In this document: piece by piece, positions 49,601-56,472 of the stretch
Layout: each line of letters starts with the position of its first letter
How positions within the stretch are numbered: position 1 is the stretch's first letter
From: Eleginops maclovinus
Taxonomy: Eukaryota > Chordata > Actinopteri > Perciformes > Eleginopidae
Direction: 5' to 3'
Length of the DNA stretch: 64,000 nucleotides
Assembly (NCBI RefSeq): GCF_036324505.1
Contig: NC_086368.1
Coordinates: forward strand, 26,859,878-26,923,877
The notes under the pieces: model-generated
Told to the model about the DNA's origin: nothing
The model's input: the letters and a program-made list of their open reading frames with translations, nothing else
Database searches by the model: none
Made by a program: the position numbers and the translations under genes

Positions 49601-51044
49601 TCTGCGTCCCTTGAGTACCGGGGCGTGAATTACCCATGAGCCAATTTGAATAACATTCATTGGGATTTACAATGTCACTTGAACAAGGGTTGACATTCTG
49701 CTGGAGTGTCTGTGCTTCTACCGCTCGAATCCCAGGCGGCCACGCAAGGGCAGAATAAGCCACAGCGGCAAGTGGATTGTGTCCAAAATGCAGAGGACTG
49801 GATTCATCGCATGGATCCCGATAATGATCTGGACAGGCCATAAACAGGAATGGGATCGGACTCCCCGGTCATGCCTGACAGCGTGCCGTAAAAATCTCAG
49901 TAGGACGGGAGCAGTGAAGGACATCATGCCCGAACGCTGCTTATTTAATGACTGTTACTTAATCAGTGAAGCCTTTTTGTTTTGGGAAACTTTATTTATT
50001 TTCAGTTCTGATTCTCTACTCACTAATGAATGAAACTCTGTCATTCATAAACACTGCTACTACTCAGACAGAACTGCTCTTTAAATTAAACCCATTTTAT
50101 TTATAGGTCAATGTAATTTAACATAGTGCAAATGCAGACAATGACACTGATGTGCGGCCCTGGGAATTTATAGCTGATGCTAATTTTTTAACCTGTCCCT
50201 AGTTGGGCTTTTGCTTGAAAAGTGCCATTAAAATATACAGTTTGCAGAGTCATTAAAATGCAAATACACCATGGTAATTAAAACTTAATTAGTAGAAATA
50301 AGTACAGCTATAGTTTGCTTTCAGCCAGCTCTTAACCTTTGCTGTAAAGTGTTATATATTAGAAATTAATTCGAGTTTAGTCGGTAATGGGCTCCAGAGT
50401 TTGGTATTTTAAAGTCGCCATTCATCCTTTTCCTAGTCATTGTTACACACTAGTCACTGGATGCGGAAATAGGATCTGGGGCAAGACTTTTAATATATCT
50501 CAAAGCTAATTTTAGACAACAACGATGAGTAATGCTCTCAAAAAACAACCAGAATATGTATTTTTTAGGATGTGATGGCGCCACCGGACAGGCTTTGATC
50601 CGTTATTTTCAGTATCATTCAGTTTTCATTGTAGATGGTGATGCTTGAGCCCATACTGTCATACATTATGAAAAATGTGAGAGGATCAAAGAGTGTATAA
50701 ATAGCCAGGCTGCTAAAGGGGTGTCTGATATATTAAATATAATTAAGGTTGGTCTTTTCAGCAGTTTTCTTTACATTTCCATCACATTTAAGGATCTTGA
50801 ATTATTCCTCAGAGTTGATTTCTAATTTGAAGCCTTTAATCTCACCGACTTGTTTTCTGTTTGTGAAAAAAAGCGACATGATATGGTAATGTATATGGAA
50901 CAGGAAACACACATTTATTAGGAGAGATGTTGTCCTGACACAAACAAGTGCAGTCAGAGTGAAATATAATAAGTGTTAAAATATCTTACCTGCAAGGCAT
51001 CCGGTGATTGATAGCAGAACAATTTGTTTCCATGGAAACATCAT
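10541..51044 (-). CDS. cntn3: Contactin-3-like GPI-anchored Ig/FNIII cell adhesion protein, full coding span (22 coding exons)
   Basis: Contactins are neuronal surface glycoproteins, held by a GPI anchor, that act in axon guidance, adhesion and synapse formation through Ig-domain contacts. The 22 exons listed separately join to 3072 nt, or 1023 residues plus stop, close to the roughly 1030 residues of vertebrate contactins. Order: signal peptide (1-18), Ig1 (about 25-119), Ig2 (124-220), Ig3 (226-315), Ig4 (320-405), Ig5 (408-498), Ig6 (500-596), FN1 (598-699), FN2 (701-801), FN3 (803-900), FN4 (902-993), GPI signal (994-1023). All Ig domains keep both core cysteines and all FN domains keep the early tryptophan. 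N-glycosylation sequons are frequent. The signal peptide opening MMFPWKQ and the ARGS motif before the tail point to contactin-3, judged from recalled family sequences. Contactin-4 and -6 are the nearest alternatives; contactin family membership is almost certain. All introns are GT-AG and no stop or frameshift is seen. Teleosts may carry duplicates, so an a/b suffix cannot be given. Confidence 0.93.
10633..11163 (-). other. cntn3 last intron
   Basis: 531 bp, no repeat recognised; ORFs on both strands lack domains. Confidence 0.8.
11164..11329 (-). CDS. cntn3: cntn3 coding exon 21: second half of FNIII-4
   Basis: 166 nt, phase 0 to phase 1, acceptor cttggctcag and donor GTGAGT. It encodes residues 939-993: [27 protein letters not shown] and [20 protein letters not shown]. 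The NKTxxELxLP-like and GGxGxxSExIxI motifs match contactin FN4. Confidence 0.96.
11434..11546 (-). CDS. cntn3: cntn3 coding exon 20: first half of FNIII-4
   Basis: 113 nt, phase 1 to phase 0, acceptor tttttctag and donor GTGGGT. It encodes residues 901-938: [28 protein letters not shown] and ESKVTGYL. The donor is weaker than the others, and the next intron is only 104 bp. Confidence 0.92.
11547..12847 (-). other. cntn3 intron between exons 19 and 20
   Basis: 1.3 kb, with a short TTAGGG-type run at 12235-12248. No repeat element or exon recognised. Confidence 0.75.
12848..13034 (-). CDS. cntn3: cntn3 coding exon 19: second half of FNIII-3
   Basis: 187 nt, phase 0 to phase 1, acceptor gtcaaacag and donor GTGAGT. 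It encodes residues 839-901: [18 protein letters not shown] (two sequons), [19 protein letters not shown] and TTTKKP. Cysteine 877 lies in the F strand where human contactin-3, as recalled, has no cysteine. Confidence 0.95.
13035..14138 (-). other. cntn3 intron between exons 18 and 19
   Basis: 1.1 kb with a 14-base poly-G tract at 13855-13868, which creates proline- and glycine-rich shadow ORFs. No exon seen. Confidence 0.8.
13855..13868. repeat. Poly-G tract
   Basis: Fourteen or so consecutive G bases in the intron between exons 18 and 19; prone to sequencing length error. Confidence 0.95.
14139..14248 (-). CDS. cntn3: cntn3 coding exon 18: first half of FNIII-3
   Basis: 110 nt, phase 1 to phase 0, acceptor atttcacag and donor GTACGT. 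It encodes residues 802-838: [23 protein letters not shown] (FN3 tryptophan) and VLGYE. Cysteine 804 stands where the recalled human contactin-3 has threonine (PTVAPS). The domain is less conserved than FN1 and FN2. Confidence 0.9.
14249..14612 (-). other. cntn3 intron between exons 17 and 18
   Basis: 364 bp, with a poly-C/poly-T tract at 14331-14350. Confidence 0.8.
14613..14847 (-). CDS. cntn3: cntn3 coding exon 17: second part of FNIII-2
   Basis: 235 nt, phase 0 to phase 1, acceptor ttgctcccag and donor GTAAGC; the largest coding exon. It encodes residues 724-801: [25 protein letters not shown] (sequon), [19 protein letters not shown] and VFSAEEG. All are strong contactin FN2 signatures. 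Confidence 0.97.
14848..15215 (-). other. cntn3 intron between exons 16 and 17
   Basis: 368 bp, nothing else recognised. Confidence 0.8.
15216..15286 (-). CDS. cntn3: cntn3 coding exon 16: first part of FNIII-2
   Basis: 71 nt, phase 1 to phase 0, acceptor tacctctcag and donor GTAAGT. It is too short to appear as an ORF. It encodes residues 700-723: LPDTAPTDV, a five-glycine run, and [10 protein letters not shown] with the FN2 tryptophan. The GGGG-xxSELVITW motif is conserved in contactins. Confidence 0.94.
15287..16637 (-). other. cntn3 intron between exons 15 and 16
   Basis: 1.35 kb. No assigned repeat; ORFs within lack splice support. Confidence 0.75.
16638..16787 (-). CDS. cntn3: cntn3 coding exon 15: second half of FNIII-1
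   Basis: 150 nt, phase 1 to phase 1, acceptor ctgttcaaag and donor GTATGT. It encodes residues 650-699: [28 protein letters not shown] (F-strand tyrosine core) and GLGEPSPSS then KTRTED. The preceding intron is only 160 bp. Confidence 0.95.
16948..17106 (-). CDS. cntn3: cntn3 coding exon 14: first half of FNIII-1
   Basis: 159 nt, phase 1 to phase 1, acceptor aatgattcag and donor GTACCA. It encodes residues 597-649: [25 protein letters not shown] (B-strand tryptophan), [16 protein letters not shown]. The QARTPFxVGWQ motif is characteristic of contactin FN1. Confidence 0.96.
17107..17967 (-). other. cntn3 intron between exons 13 and 14
   Basis: 861 bp. No repeat or exon recognised; a plus-strand ORF at 17146-17454 is basic and low in complexity, so not considered real. 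Confidence 0.75.
17968..18085 (-). CDS. cntn3: cntn3 coding exon 13: second half of Ig6
   Basis: 118 nt, phase 0 to phase 1, acceptor ttcttaccag and donor GTAAGA. It encodes residues 558-596: [21 protein letters not shown] (second Ig6 cysteine, 578) and a linker ending LVVKG. The match to contactin SGDLMIRNIQLKH is clear although no long ORF covers it. Confidence 0.94.
18086..20834 (-). other. cntn3 intron between exons 12 and 13
   Basis: 2.7 kb. Most is plain AT-rich sequence. The part 20200-20420 is low in recognised repeats and rich in homeodomain-like and octamer-like words. ORFs near 19567-19894 have no domain and no partner splice sites. Confidence 0.7.
20835..21010 (-). CDS. cntn3: cntn3 coding exon 12: first half of Ig6
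   Basis: 176 nt, phase 1 to phase 0, acceptor gtctggccag and donor GTGAGT. It encodes residues 499-557: [23 protein letters not shown] (first Ig6 cysteine, 522), [12 protein letters not shown] and DHFERVGG. An extra cysteine at about 526 (CQIAC) is unlike the human contactin-3 and -4 sequences as I recall them. Confidence 0.95.
21011..22636 (-). other. cntn3 intron between exons 11 and 12
   Basis: 1.6 kb. It holds a poly-C tract at 22165-22176. The stretch 21960-22290 resembles the GCTAAC-rich dispersed repeat seen elsewhere in the window. Confidence 0.7.
22637..22764 (-). CDS. cntn3: cntn3 coding exon 11: second half of Ig5
   Basis: 128 nt, phase 2 to phase 1, acceptor ccttctgcag and donor GTGAGT. 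It encodes residues 456-498: [13 protein letters not shown] (two sequons), [17 protein letters not shown] (second Ig5 cysteine) and LLIT. Confidence 0.95.
22765..24718 (-). other. cntn3 intron between exons 10 and 11
   Basis: 2.0 kb. A plus-strand ORF at 23839-24216 is cysteine-rich but has no recognisable domain or splice support. No repeat family assigned. Confidence 0.75.
24719..24869 (-). CDS. cntn3: cntn3 coding exon 10: first half of Ig5
   Basis: 151 nt, phase 1 to phase 2, acceptor cccaacacacag and donor GTAGGA. It encodes residues 406-456: [24 protein letters not shown] (first Ig5 cysteine) and SLWKKGNEI. An inner AG (cctcccag) could be mistaken for the acceptor but would break the frame; the outer site keeps the phase and the xPxFSK motif. 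Confidence 0.93.
24870..25524 (-). other. cntn3 intron between exons 9 and 10
   Basis: 655 bp, no repeat recognised. The long plus-strand ORF here (24788-25273) shows no domain and overlaps exon 10 in antisense. Confidence 0.8.
25525..25654 (-). CDS. cntn3: cntn3 coding exon 9: second half of Ig4
   Basis: 130 nt, phase 0 to phase 1, acceptor ccctcctcag and donor GTAAGA. It encodes residues 363-405: [22 protein letters not shown] (sequon and second Ig4 cysteine) and [14 protein letters not shown]. The longer ORF around it reads through the introns on both sides. Confidence 0.95.
26700..27007. mobile_element. hAT-like non-autonomous DNA transposon nested in repeat copy B
   Basis: Left end CAGGGGTGTCCAAACT and right end AGTTTGGACATCCTTG are imperfect inverted repeats. 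The flanks ACATAGGG and ACATAGTG match at 7 of 8 bases, an 8-bp target-site duplication typical of hAT elements. It is about 308 bp, with no coding capacity. Confidence 0.8.
27181..27265 (-). mobile_element. Truncated SINE-like insertion in repeat copy B
   Basis: The plus strand reads GGGGGCTTTTTGCCTTTAAT then GGACAGTGGAGAGTGACAGG and AAAGTGGGAGAGAG, the tail half of a common fish tRNA-derived SINE family (recalled). Repeat-family sequence continues on both sides. The tRNA-like head is absent. Confidence 0.6.
27779..27915 (-). CDS. cntn3: cntn3 coding exon 8: first half of Ig4
   Basis: 137 nt, phase 1 to phase 0, acceptor tattccaag and donor GTATGG. It encodes residues 317-362, with [26 protein letters not shown] (first Ig4 cysteine and core tryptophan) and LKNGEQV. 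The acceptor is AAG, less common than CAG, but frame and similarity support it. Confidence 0.94.
27916..28303 (-). other. cntn3 intron between exons 7 and 8
   Basis: 388 bp, no repeat or exon recognised. Confidence 0.8.
28304..28488 (-). CDS. cntn3: cntn3 coding exon 7: second half of Ig3
   Basis: 185 nt, phase 2 to phase 1, acceptor tctcttgcag and donor GTGAGT. It encodes residues 255-316: [23 protein letters not shown] (second Ig3 cysteine) and [13 protein letters not shown]. This matches contactin-3 and -4 almost residue for residue. Confidence 0.96.
28489..28790 (-). other. cntn3 intron between exons 6 and 7
   Basis: 302 bp with consensus ends. Nothing else recognisable. Confidence 0.8.
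28791..28893 (-). CDS. cntn3: cntn3 coding exon 6: Ig2-Ig3 linker and first half of Ig3
   Basis: 103 nt, phase 1 to phase 2, acceptor cttttgtag and donor GTAAGT. It encodes residues 221-255, with [12 protein letters not shown] and VKLECFALG carrying the first Ig3 cysteine. The GEYEPKIEV linker is typical of contactins. Confidence 0.95.
28894..30007 (-). other. cntn3 intron between exons 5 and 6
   Basis: 1.1 kb, AT-rich. It contains a short TTAGGG-type run near 29247-29260 and no recognisable repeat element or exon. Confidence 0.75.
30008..30211 (-). CDS. cntn3: cntn3 coding exon 5: second half of Ig2
   Basis: 204 nt, phase 1 to phase 1, acceptor cattccag and donor GTAAAT. It encodes residues 153-220: [25 protein letters not shown] and DVGNYTC with the second Ig2 cysteine, then an NNT sequon and TPLVLRSD. 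This is a near-diagnostic contactin-3/4/6 stretch. In family structures the Ig1-Ig4 part forms a horseshoe used for ligand binding. Confidence 0.96.
30212..32580 (-). other. cntn3 intron between exons 4 and 5
   Basis: 2.4 kb. The distal part (31730-32310) is a degenerate dispersed repeat with two diverged tandem units rich in GCTAAGCTAAC-type words. A purine-rich tract lies at 31255-31345. No exon seen. Confidence 0.75.
31730..32310. repeat. Degenerate repeat with two diverged tandem units
   Basis: Two units of about 240 bp each carry, in order, a TAGCACC word (31804, 32061), AGGGCTGTT or AGGCTGTTAA, GTAGAACACACA or AGTAGTACACACA, and CAGGCTAYGCTAAGCTAAC (31971, 32200). The stretch ends with CTCACAGCAAGAAACTCAAT. 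It is inside the intron between exons 4 and 5. Confidence 0.6.
32581..32679 (-). CDS. cntn3: cntn3 coding exon 4: first half of Ig2
   Basis: 99 nt, phase 1 to phase 1, acceptor actcatcag and donor GTAAGT. It encodes residues 120-152, including [22 protein letters not shown] (first Ig2 cysteine) and SG. These are among the most conserved contactin segments. Confidence 0.95.
32680..36225 (-). other. cntn3 intron between exons 3 and 4
   Basis: 3.5 kb, AT-rich, with a poly-A run beside the exon 4 acceptor (32689-32700). No strong repeat family or exon could be recognised. Confidence 0.75.
36226..36401 (-). CDS. cntn3: cntn3 coding exon 3: second half of Ig1
   Basis: 176 nt, phase 2 to phase 1, acceptor tttttccag and donor GTAAGT. 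It encodes residues 61-119: RWSLNGT with the core tryptophan and an N-glycosylation sequon, then DIGVYQC with the second Ig1 cysteine, and ends near SLQFAY, as in other contactins. Confidence 0.95.
36985..37575. repeat. Degenerate dispersed repeat
   Basis: Contains ACTGATGGATGGATTACCAC, CCCTCTCAGGATGAATACC and GAGCATGTTAGCATGCAGGC, all resembling an abundant, old, non-coding fish repeat (recalled). A short piece of the same kind lies at 2727-2815. Confidence 0.55.
40115..40440 (+). repeat. Dispersed repeat family, copy C
   Basis: Contains CTCTGATTGGTTAGCTGG, TTGTGATTGGTCAACC, TATCACGTACGATGTGTTGG, AGTGATGTCACTTTGTTAC, a G-rich run and GTTTACATGCACTAAAACC. Its 5' part is missing; it begins just before CTCTGATTGG. 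Confidence 0.85.
40760..40777. repeat. (TG)9 microsatellite
   Basis: Short uninterrupted TG run in the largest intron. Confidence 0.9.
40780..41145. repeat. Degenerate tandem array, three units of about 120 bp
   Basis: The word GAAGATGGGTGCGGTCTGAG recurs in diverged form as AAAGATGGGTACGCTTTGCT and AAAGATGTGTGCGACCCAAT at spacings of about 123 and 118 bp. ATTTTGTGACC occurs in the first two units. Confidence 0.6.
42058..42078. repeat. Interstitial telomere-like repeat (CCCTAA)
   Basis: About three tandem CCTAAC units. Similar two-to-three-unit runs of either strand lie near 12235, 29247, 46012 and 60832. Confidence 0.85.
45745..45846 (-). mobile_element. tRNA-derived SINE fragment
   Basis: On the minus strand GGTTCGAATCC is a perfect pol III B box (45823-45813), followed by GCCTGAGTCCCCTTGCCGCG and a pyrimidine-rich CATCTTTCCCTCTGTCTACC. 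This looks like the B-box half of a fish SINE. The A box and a cloverleaf are not evident, so this is not called as a tRNA gene. Confidence 0.65.
47334..47460 (-). CDS. cntn3: cntn3 coding exon 2: first half of Ig1
   Basis: 127 nt, entering in phase 1 and leaving in phase 2, with acceptor cctgtacag and donor GTAAAT. It encodes about residues 19-61. The start EDVIFQGP matches the contactin motif before Ig1 (xxxxQGPxFxxEPS), and ITCEAEGSP carries the first Ig1 cysteine. Overlapping ORFs in other frames at 47233-47565 are shadows. Confidence 0.93.
47461..50989 (-). other. cntn3 intron between coding exons 1 and 2
   Basis: This 3.5 kb intron holds a (TA)n run near 47728-47745, a LINE-tail-like stretch at 48896-49020, and two exact 18-bp direct repeats at 48894 and 49621. 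An AT-rich block at 50220-50330 with TAATTA-type motifs may be regulatory. No additional exon is apparent. Confidence 0.8.
48896..49020 (+). repeat. Possible LINE 3'-end fragment
   Basis: One plus-strand frame reads [12 protein letters not shown] then a stop at about 49010, like the RRLKTHLF-type ends found in fish non-LTR retrotransposon and related repeats (recalled). It is short and broken. Confidence 0.35.
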
Positions 51045-51125
51045 CTTTAGTTGCCGAGGGCTAATAAGACTCTCATCCAATTGCTGTCGACTGGAATGCG
51101 CTCCCTTGAATACAAGAATTTTAAT
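50990..51125 (-). CDS. cntn3: cntn3 coding exon 1: 5' UTR end, ATG and signal peptide
   Basis: The acceptor (ctttcccttcag) precedes 51125 and the donor GTAAGA follows 50990. Coding begins at 51044 (ATGATG) and gives 55 nt, ending in phase 1. The encoded [18 protein letters not shown] is a signal peptide with a hydrophobic core of about ten residues and a small-residue cleavage region. It resembles the contactin-3 leader closely. Two tandem ATGs are present; the first is chosen because the known family leader begins MM. Confidence 0.92.
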
Positions 51126-54100
51126 CTGAAGGGAAAGTAATTATGGATGTGATTAAAATATGACATTTTGATCCAAATACAACATGCATTCATTAGGAAA
51201 AACACATTATTATAGCACTGCTTAGTAACATAATAGGTTCTTATTATTCGGGAGATATTATAAATGAAGACAAAGTGAATCTTGAGAAGGGAACAGCAGA
51301 CAGGAACCTGAGGATGATGTGTTTTCAAAAAGTTGCAGAGAAGAAGAAACAGCTGCTAAATGGGTATGTTTTTCATCTCGCCTAACAAGCTCAATGTGCA
51401 GCTTTAAAAGGGAAGTGAGGAAGAGGAGGGATTGACCTCAAAAGATAGTGTTCATATTTAACCATTAATAGGAGCCGGCAGTCTGTGTTCCAGCAATCTA
51501 CAAAATGCCACTTCACACTTTAACAAAGACTTTAGTCGGCGGCTTTATGTAAGCAAACTGATTGTATTTGTTTTAGTATGCACACATAATGTCACATACT
51601 AAAACACGAGGATGGGTTTCATTGTGTGCCCTAAATGTGGGCTGAAATAACAATATTTACTGTGCTTGGTAAACCTTTAATTCCACCAAAGTTTACATGG
51701 GCTCTGCAACAATTTTACACACTGACATCGGTTTACAATTTAGGCCGTTATAAAGACAATGCACTGTGAGATTCACATAGTTTAACGTGCTCAATTTTGA
51801 AATCAAAGGGCCCTATTTTGCTCGTTTTCAGCTACATATTTGTGTTTTATTCCTCTCCTGGGACATGTCTCCATGCTTTAATGTTCAAAAAGCTCTTTAT
51901 TTTTCTCATACTGCCTGTGCTGCAGCACCCCTTTTCACCCTCTGTCTGAAACCAGAGCAGAGTCAGCTCTGATTGGTTAGCTGCCCGACTCTGTTGGGGT
52001 TTGTCAACAGCTTAGAGATTTCCCGCCCCCTTAGCCAATCCCGTACAATACGTTGAGGCGCAAGCCAAATGTTAGATAGATAGACCGTTTACATGCATAC
52101 GACCTACTGTATGTAACACAGTACAGGAAAGTGATTACATTGCAGTTACTTATTCTTTCAGGCTTGTTTGCTGTTTAATTTAAGCATTTTTCATTCAACA
52201 CAACAGATGGAAAAATCATGGATAATGATGAGTATTTTTGTCCATGATCCAGCAGCGTTAGCTTTTCGTATAAATGAGGCTCCAGAGGCACGGCAAATAC
52301 ACGAAACTAAATAAATTCATGCATTACGGGCTGTTGGTGTGGAGTAGAAAGTATGCTATGGTCGCATTATGGGAAATGTAGTATGCAGTGGTTTTGAAGC
52401 TTGGCCCATATGAGGACGATCCAAACTGATTTTCAAAATGATTGTTCCCTCACATTGTGGAAAGATGATATTTAATTGTTGGAGTGCCACTTTAATATCC
52501 CCGGTTGTATTAGGCCGTCACTAATTTGCTTGTTCTATCTAAAAACATACATTGCAATCGTTATACTGCAATTTCAATATATCGTGATTTAAGTTCATGG
52601 TAGGAGATCTTAATCCTTGCAGATATCTCCCACTCCCCATCACCTATTATTGTCAATTGGACCTACACCCAAAGACACATCATCCACGAATAGCTGTATC
52701 AGATATCCAATCCAACTGGTGATCAATGACCTAAATGGCCATTAAACTTTCCATATAAGGAGGTCAAACGAAGAGCCATAAGATTGTAACTGTGGTATCA
52801 GTGGCCCAGGAGGGGCTTTGCTCAAGCCCTGACCTACATCACAATAAGTAGAAACTGATACGCCTCTCAGGATTAAGAATTCATCCCGACCCCTTACAAC
52901 ACAACTCTGTTATGCGCATTAAGAGAGGGCTATCTTTAGAATTCTTGAAAAATATTAAACCACTCAGTTGTTTCACAAACTTGTAACTGTAGGATTGTGG
53001 CTGTGGTTTGACGTGGAAAGAATGACTAGATAACCGTATGGAGGAGTGCTAAGCAGCTTGGTGGTGCTGAGCAGACACAGTTTAATCTACATTTGCCTGA
53101 TCACAACTTAATGGAGAGTATTTGACCCTCATGGCGCCGGTAATTGTTCCTCATCTGGTGTAATTGCAGGCACAGTGAGATTCAGAGTGGATTTCCTGGT
53201 GTCTTTCAAAATTTCGGGGGCGTTTTGCCACTCTAAATCCCCATCACATTGGATTACACGCATAGAAATTCTACCAGAGCAGAAAAAAGAAAAATGTGTG
53301 CTGCATTTTTCAGTTTGAGAGGAGTATTAACTGCCATTCGTTTCTGCTGGGATCCGACTTCGTCATCCCAAATCACTCCAAGAAGCCTCAAGATCCTGAG
53401 AAGAAAATCTCCTGGAAATACTTTCTTTGCAAGTTGGCTGTTACACAGTTCATAGCACAGTGTCTCTGCTGATATGATGGATGTTTGCCCCTAAGCACAG
53501 CTTCATTCTGCAGCCTGTAAAACATGCAGTGACATTTTCATTTGTGAGCGTTTTCCATCGTAGCTGATTCGTGTCAGCATTAATGGTTCATTAAAAGGCC
53601 AAAAGGAATGCCATTTTTTCCCCAAATCATTGTGTAAGAACGGTCACCCTTGCCTTAAAAAATTATAGTTTCGGCGGACAGCTTTTCAGTGGCTCTCGCA
53701 GGAGAGCTTAACAGTCTCATGATGCTCCAAAATCCATTTCAGAGCTCAGAGAATTGTATCACTTCTGACCTTCAAAAAAGCTGCACCAGTGTCAAACCTT
53801 GAGGAACTATAAGCCGAAGCTTTAGCAAAAATCCCTCCCAACAAAACTCCGGACGCAGAGAAAACCACTCCCTCCGGGGATTCGTGGGACGATGAAGGTG
53901 AGATGGCATTTTCTTTCTCCCTCGAAATGATGAGCAAAAGATTGCTCTGCCAAATGTAATGAGGCATCCCACTTTCACCTCCGCAGAAGCTAAACCTAAT
54001 GGATGTCATTGGCTAAACGCATTCCAGAGTAAATGAGATGACTTCTTGGTTAGCGGGGCTGTTGTTTGGCACATAATTGATAGGAAAGGTGGTTAAAGGC

Positions 54101-56472
54101 ATCCATTTAAAGCCCCCGGAGGGCAGCGTAATTGCAAAAAGAATCCAATAAGAGAGGGAGGCGAGGACAGTTTGTATCACAGGGTGTGCAGGCTCAAGGT
54201 TTTGGTATTCAGATCACAAAACAGAGTTGGGAGATCAAGATATATGAGATCCTGCACACACAAGAAAAACTGTCAAAATTGCACAGCAGTGGCACAAAGG
54301 GTATGAATTTACTACAGCATGTGATGCATTCATTCCCACTAACTTCTTGTCTTTATGACTTTCTGATGCCATCTCCATTAAATCACTCAGCAAGAGAACC
54401 TGGGAGACGAGGATCCGCCACCCGGGGACCGACTCCATCTGAATACACAGCTGCTCTGTGCTTTCGCCAATGAATGAAGAATTCACAATCAACTGTGCAC
54501 TGATGCCGCCTAATTTACTCAGAGTAACGACAGACCTGAGCAGGGGTGGATTTGAAAAAAATAAGCGAGGTGATTAGGAACTAAACAAAGGGCTTAATAT
54601 CTGCGTTTCACCAGTGCAGCAAAACTGTGAAAAGAAAAGTATGGTTGGGTATTGGTTGCGTCATCGCTTTGCATTATCTTAGGTGAGAATAAGATGTTTC
54701 CACGGCTCATTTAAAACAAAAATGCTTCTCATGTAATTGCACACCCCCCTACTCAACCAGCTGTTACATTAACATTGATGAAAGAGCTGTATGCATAATC
54801 TCTCCTGATGTTTCCTACATGTTCCAGGCAAGCTAAAGAAAAGCAAGTAGCCACTTCACACATGTTTCTGACGCATGTATGAATAGGATAGCATGATTTG
54901 AACTGTGACTAAGGTCAAGGCTGTATGCTGGGGGACAGCACACGGCGATGAATAGATGTGGAATAAACTGCTTGTGAAATTTCACTCCGGTGAGAAGCAG
55001 GTACGTTCAGTGTTCTGCTTTTACATAGCGCTTTTCCAGTCCCCTCTAAGCACTTTTTCATATAGAAGTTATCATAATGCTCATATTACTTTTACTTATG
55101 ACGCGAATCAAGGAGCTTTCCATCGGTGGATGACAGCTCTACTGAGCCGTAACATTAGGCTCAAATGTAAAGGTCTTCACACAGAGCAAGAAACTGTTCA
55201 CCTTTACCTTCTTTTTGGATACATTCTAAACATGTAGGGATAAGCATCTCTGCAGGACTCTCTGCAGACAGCTGTGTATTTTCATGCGGAAAAAATAATC
55301 CCTGGAAGACAGCCGGACGCCCCCAGTGGATTCCTCCTATGTTAAACACGGCTGCATCCCTCAGCTGCTGCCTAACGCAGGGGCAGGAGAGTAAGTGCAC
55401 TTAAAGGAGAGGGGAGCAGCGATCCATTTCTCAACCCCCTATCATCAGCCAGGCACATCCCCTGGATCCTCATCCCAGACACAGGCATGACTGGAGGTCA
55501 AGCACGAGGAGCAGGAGACACTCACGCAGGCTCTTTTACATTTCTTTTTTTTTAGATATTCAATCCATTTCGCAACCTCTGTTGAAAAGGAATCTGGCTG
55601 TGCGGTGTAATTGCCACTCTGGTTCAAATCAAAAGGGCTTTCTGTAGCAAATGGTGCCACAAACTCATCCCCGCACAGCCTCATAGAATAATTTACTGCA
55701 GGTCTTCAAAGACACGTTTCACCTCTCATTTGCTCAAAAATATGTGTGAGGGATCTATAAATAAACATGATCAGGGGGAGAGTGATTACCATGCTGAATA
55801 GTGGGGTACTTTGAAGCATTTTTATTTTTTTCTTCTGTTGCCGGGTCTGTCCTTTTTGCGGTCTGGGTGGGGAGGGGAAACAAAGTGTAGAGACCACTGA
55901 TGGCCAACGTATTTGCTTTTCCAGGCAAAATTACACTAATGGAGCTGAGCTATTGCTTTAATGTCTTAAATAACACTACAGGCTGCAACTTCACCGTTGG
56001 AGATTGACTTCAAAAACTCGAAATATCAGAAAATTATGACATAGAATCACAAATTGGGGAGAAATCCTAAAACATAGACTATTCATCCGCAGAAATAATT
56101 GCCTTAAAACAAGTTACAGAGAGCTTTTCCTCCAGTCCTCCCTCCTGGTGCTCTTTCACTGTGTGACTGAGCAGAGCGGCACCATATGGACTTTGTCCTA
56201 GATGAGGGAAATGAGCCACAACAGTAGAATTCCCAGTGGGACCATGCAAACCATTTGAGACTTGAGTAGAAATGAATTTATCAGCAGCATTCATGTGCCC
56301 ACTATCCGCATGCACACGCTGTCTCAGTGCCCTTTCTCCCATTGTAGATCATAAGATAAAACCACAGGGACATATGCTTATTTAATTATGCAAATCAACT
56401 TGAATTTGCAACTAATTTTCAAACAAAGTTCATTACAATAAAAATATAGGGAACTTAAAAAAGCATACTTAC
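51126..56472 (-). other. Putative first intron of cntn3 (5' UTR intron)
   Basis: This 5.3 kb stretch would be the intron between the candidate non-coding exon and the ATG exon. It holds repeat-family copy D (51804-52135). The part near 53050-53240 has little obvious repeat character and may be conserved regulatory DNA. I see no convincing coding exon; the ORFs here lack splice context or recognisable domains. Confidence 0.5.
51804..52135 (+). repeat. Dispersed repeat family, copy D
   Basis: Starts CAAAGGGCCCTATTTTGCTC and includes CTGCCTGTGCTGCAGCACC, CACCCTCTGTCTGAAACC, CTCTGATTGGTTAGCTG and GTTTACATGCATACGACC. Most complete 5' part of the four copies; it lacks the GTGATGTCAC segment of copy C. 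Confidence 0.85.
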
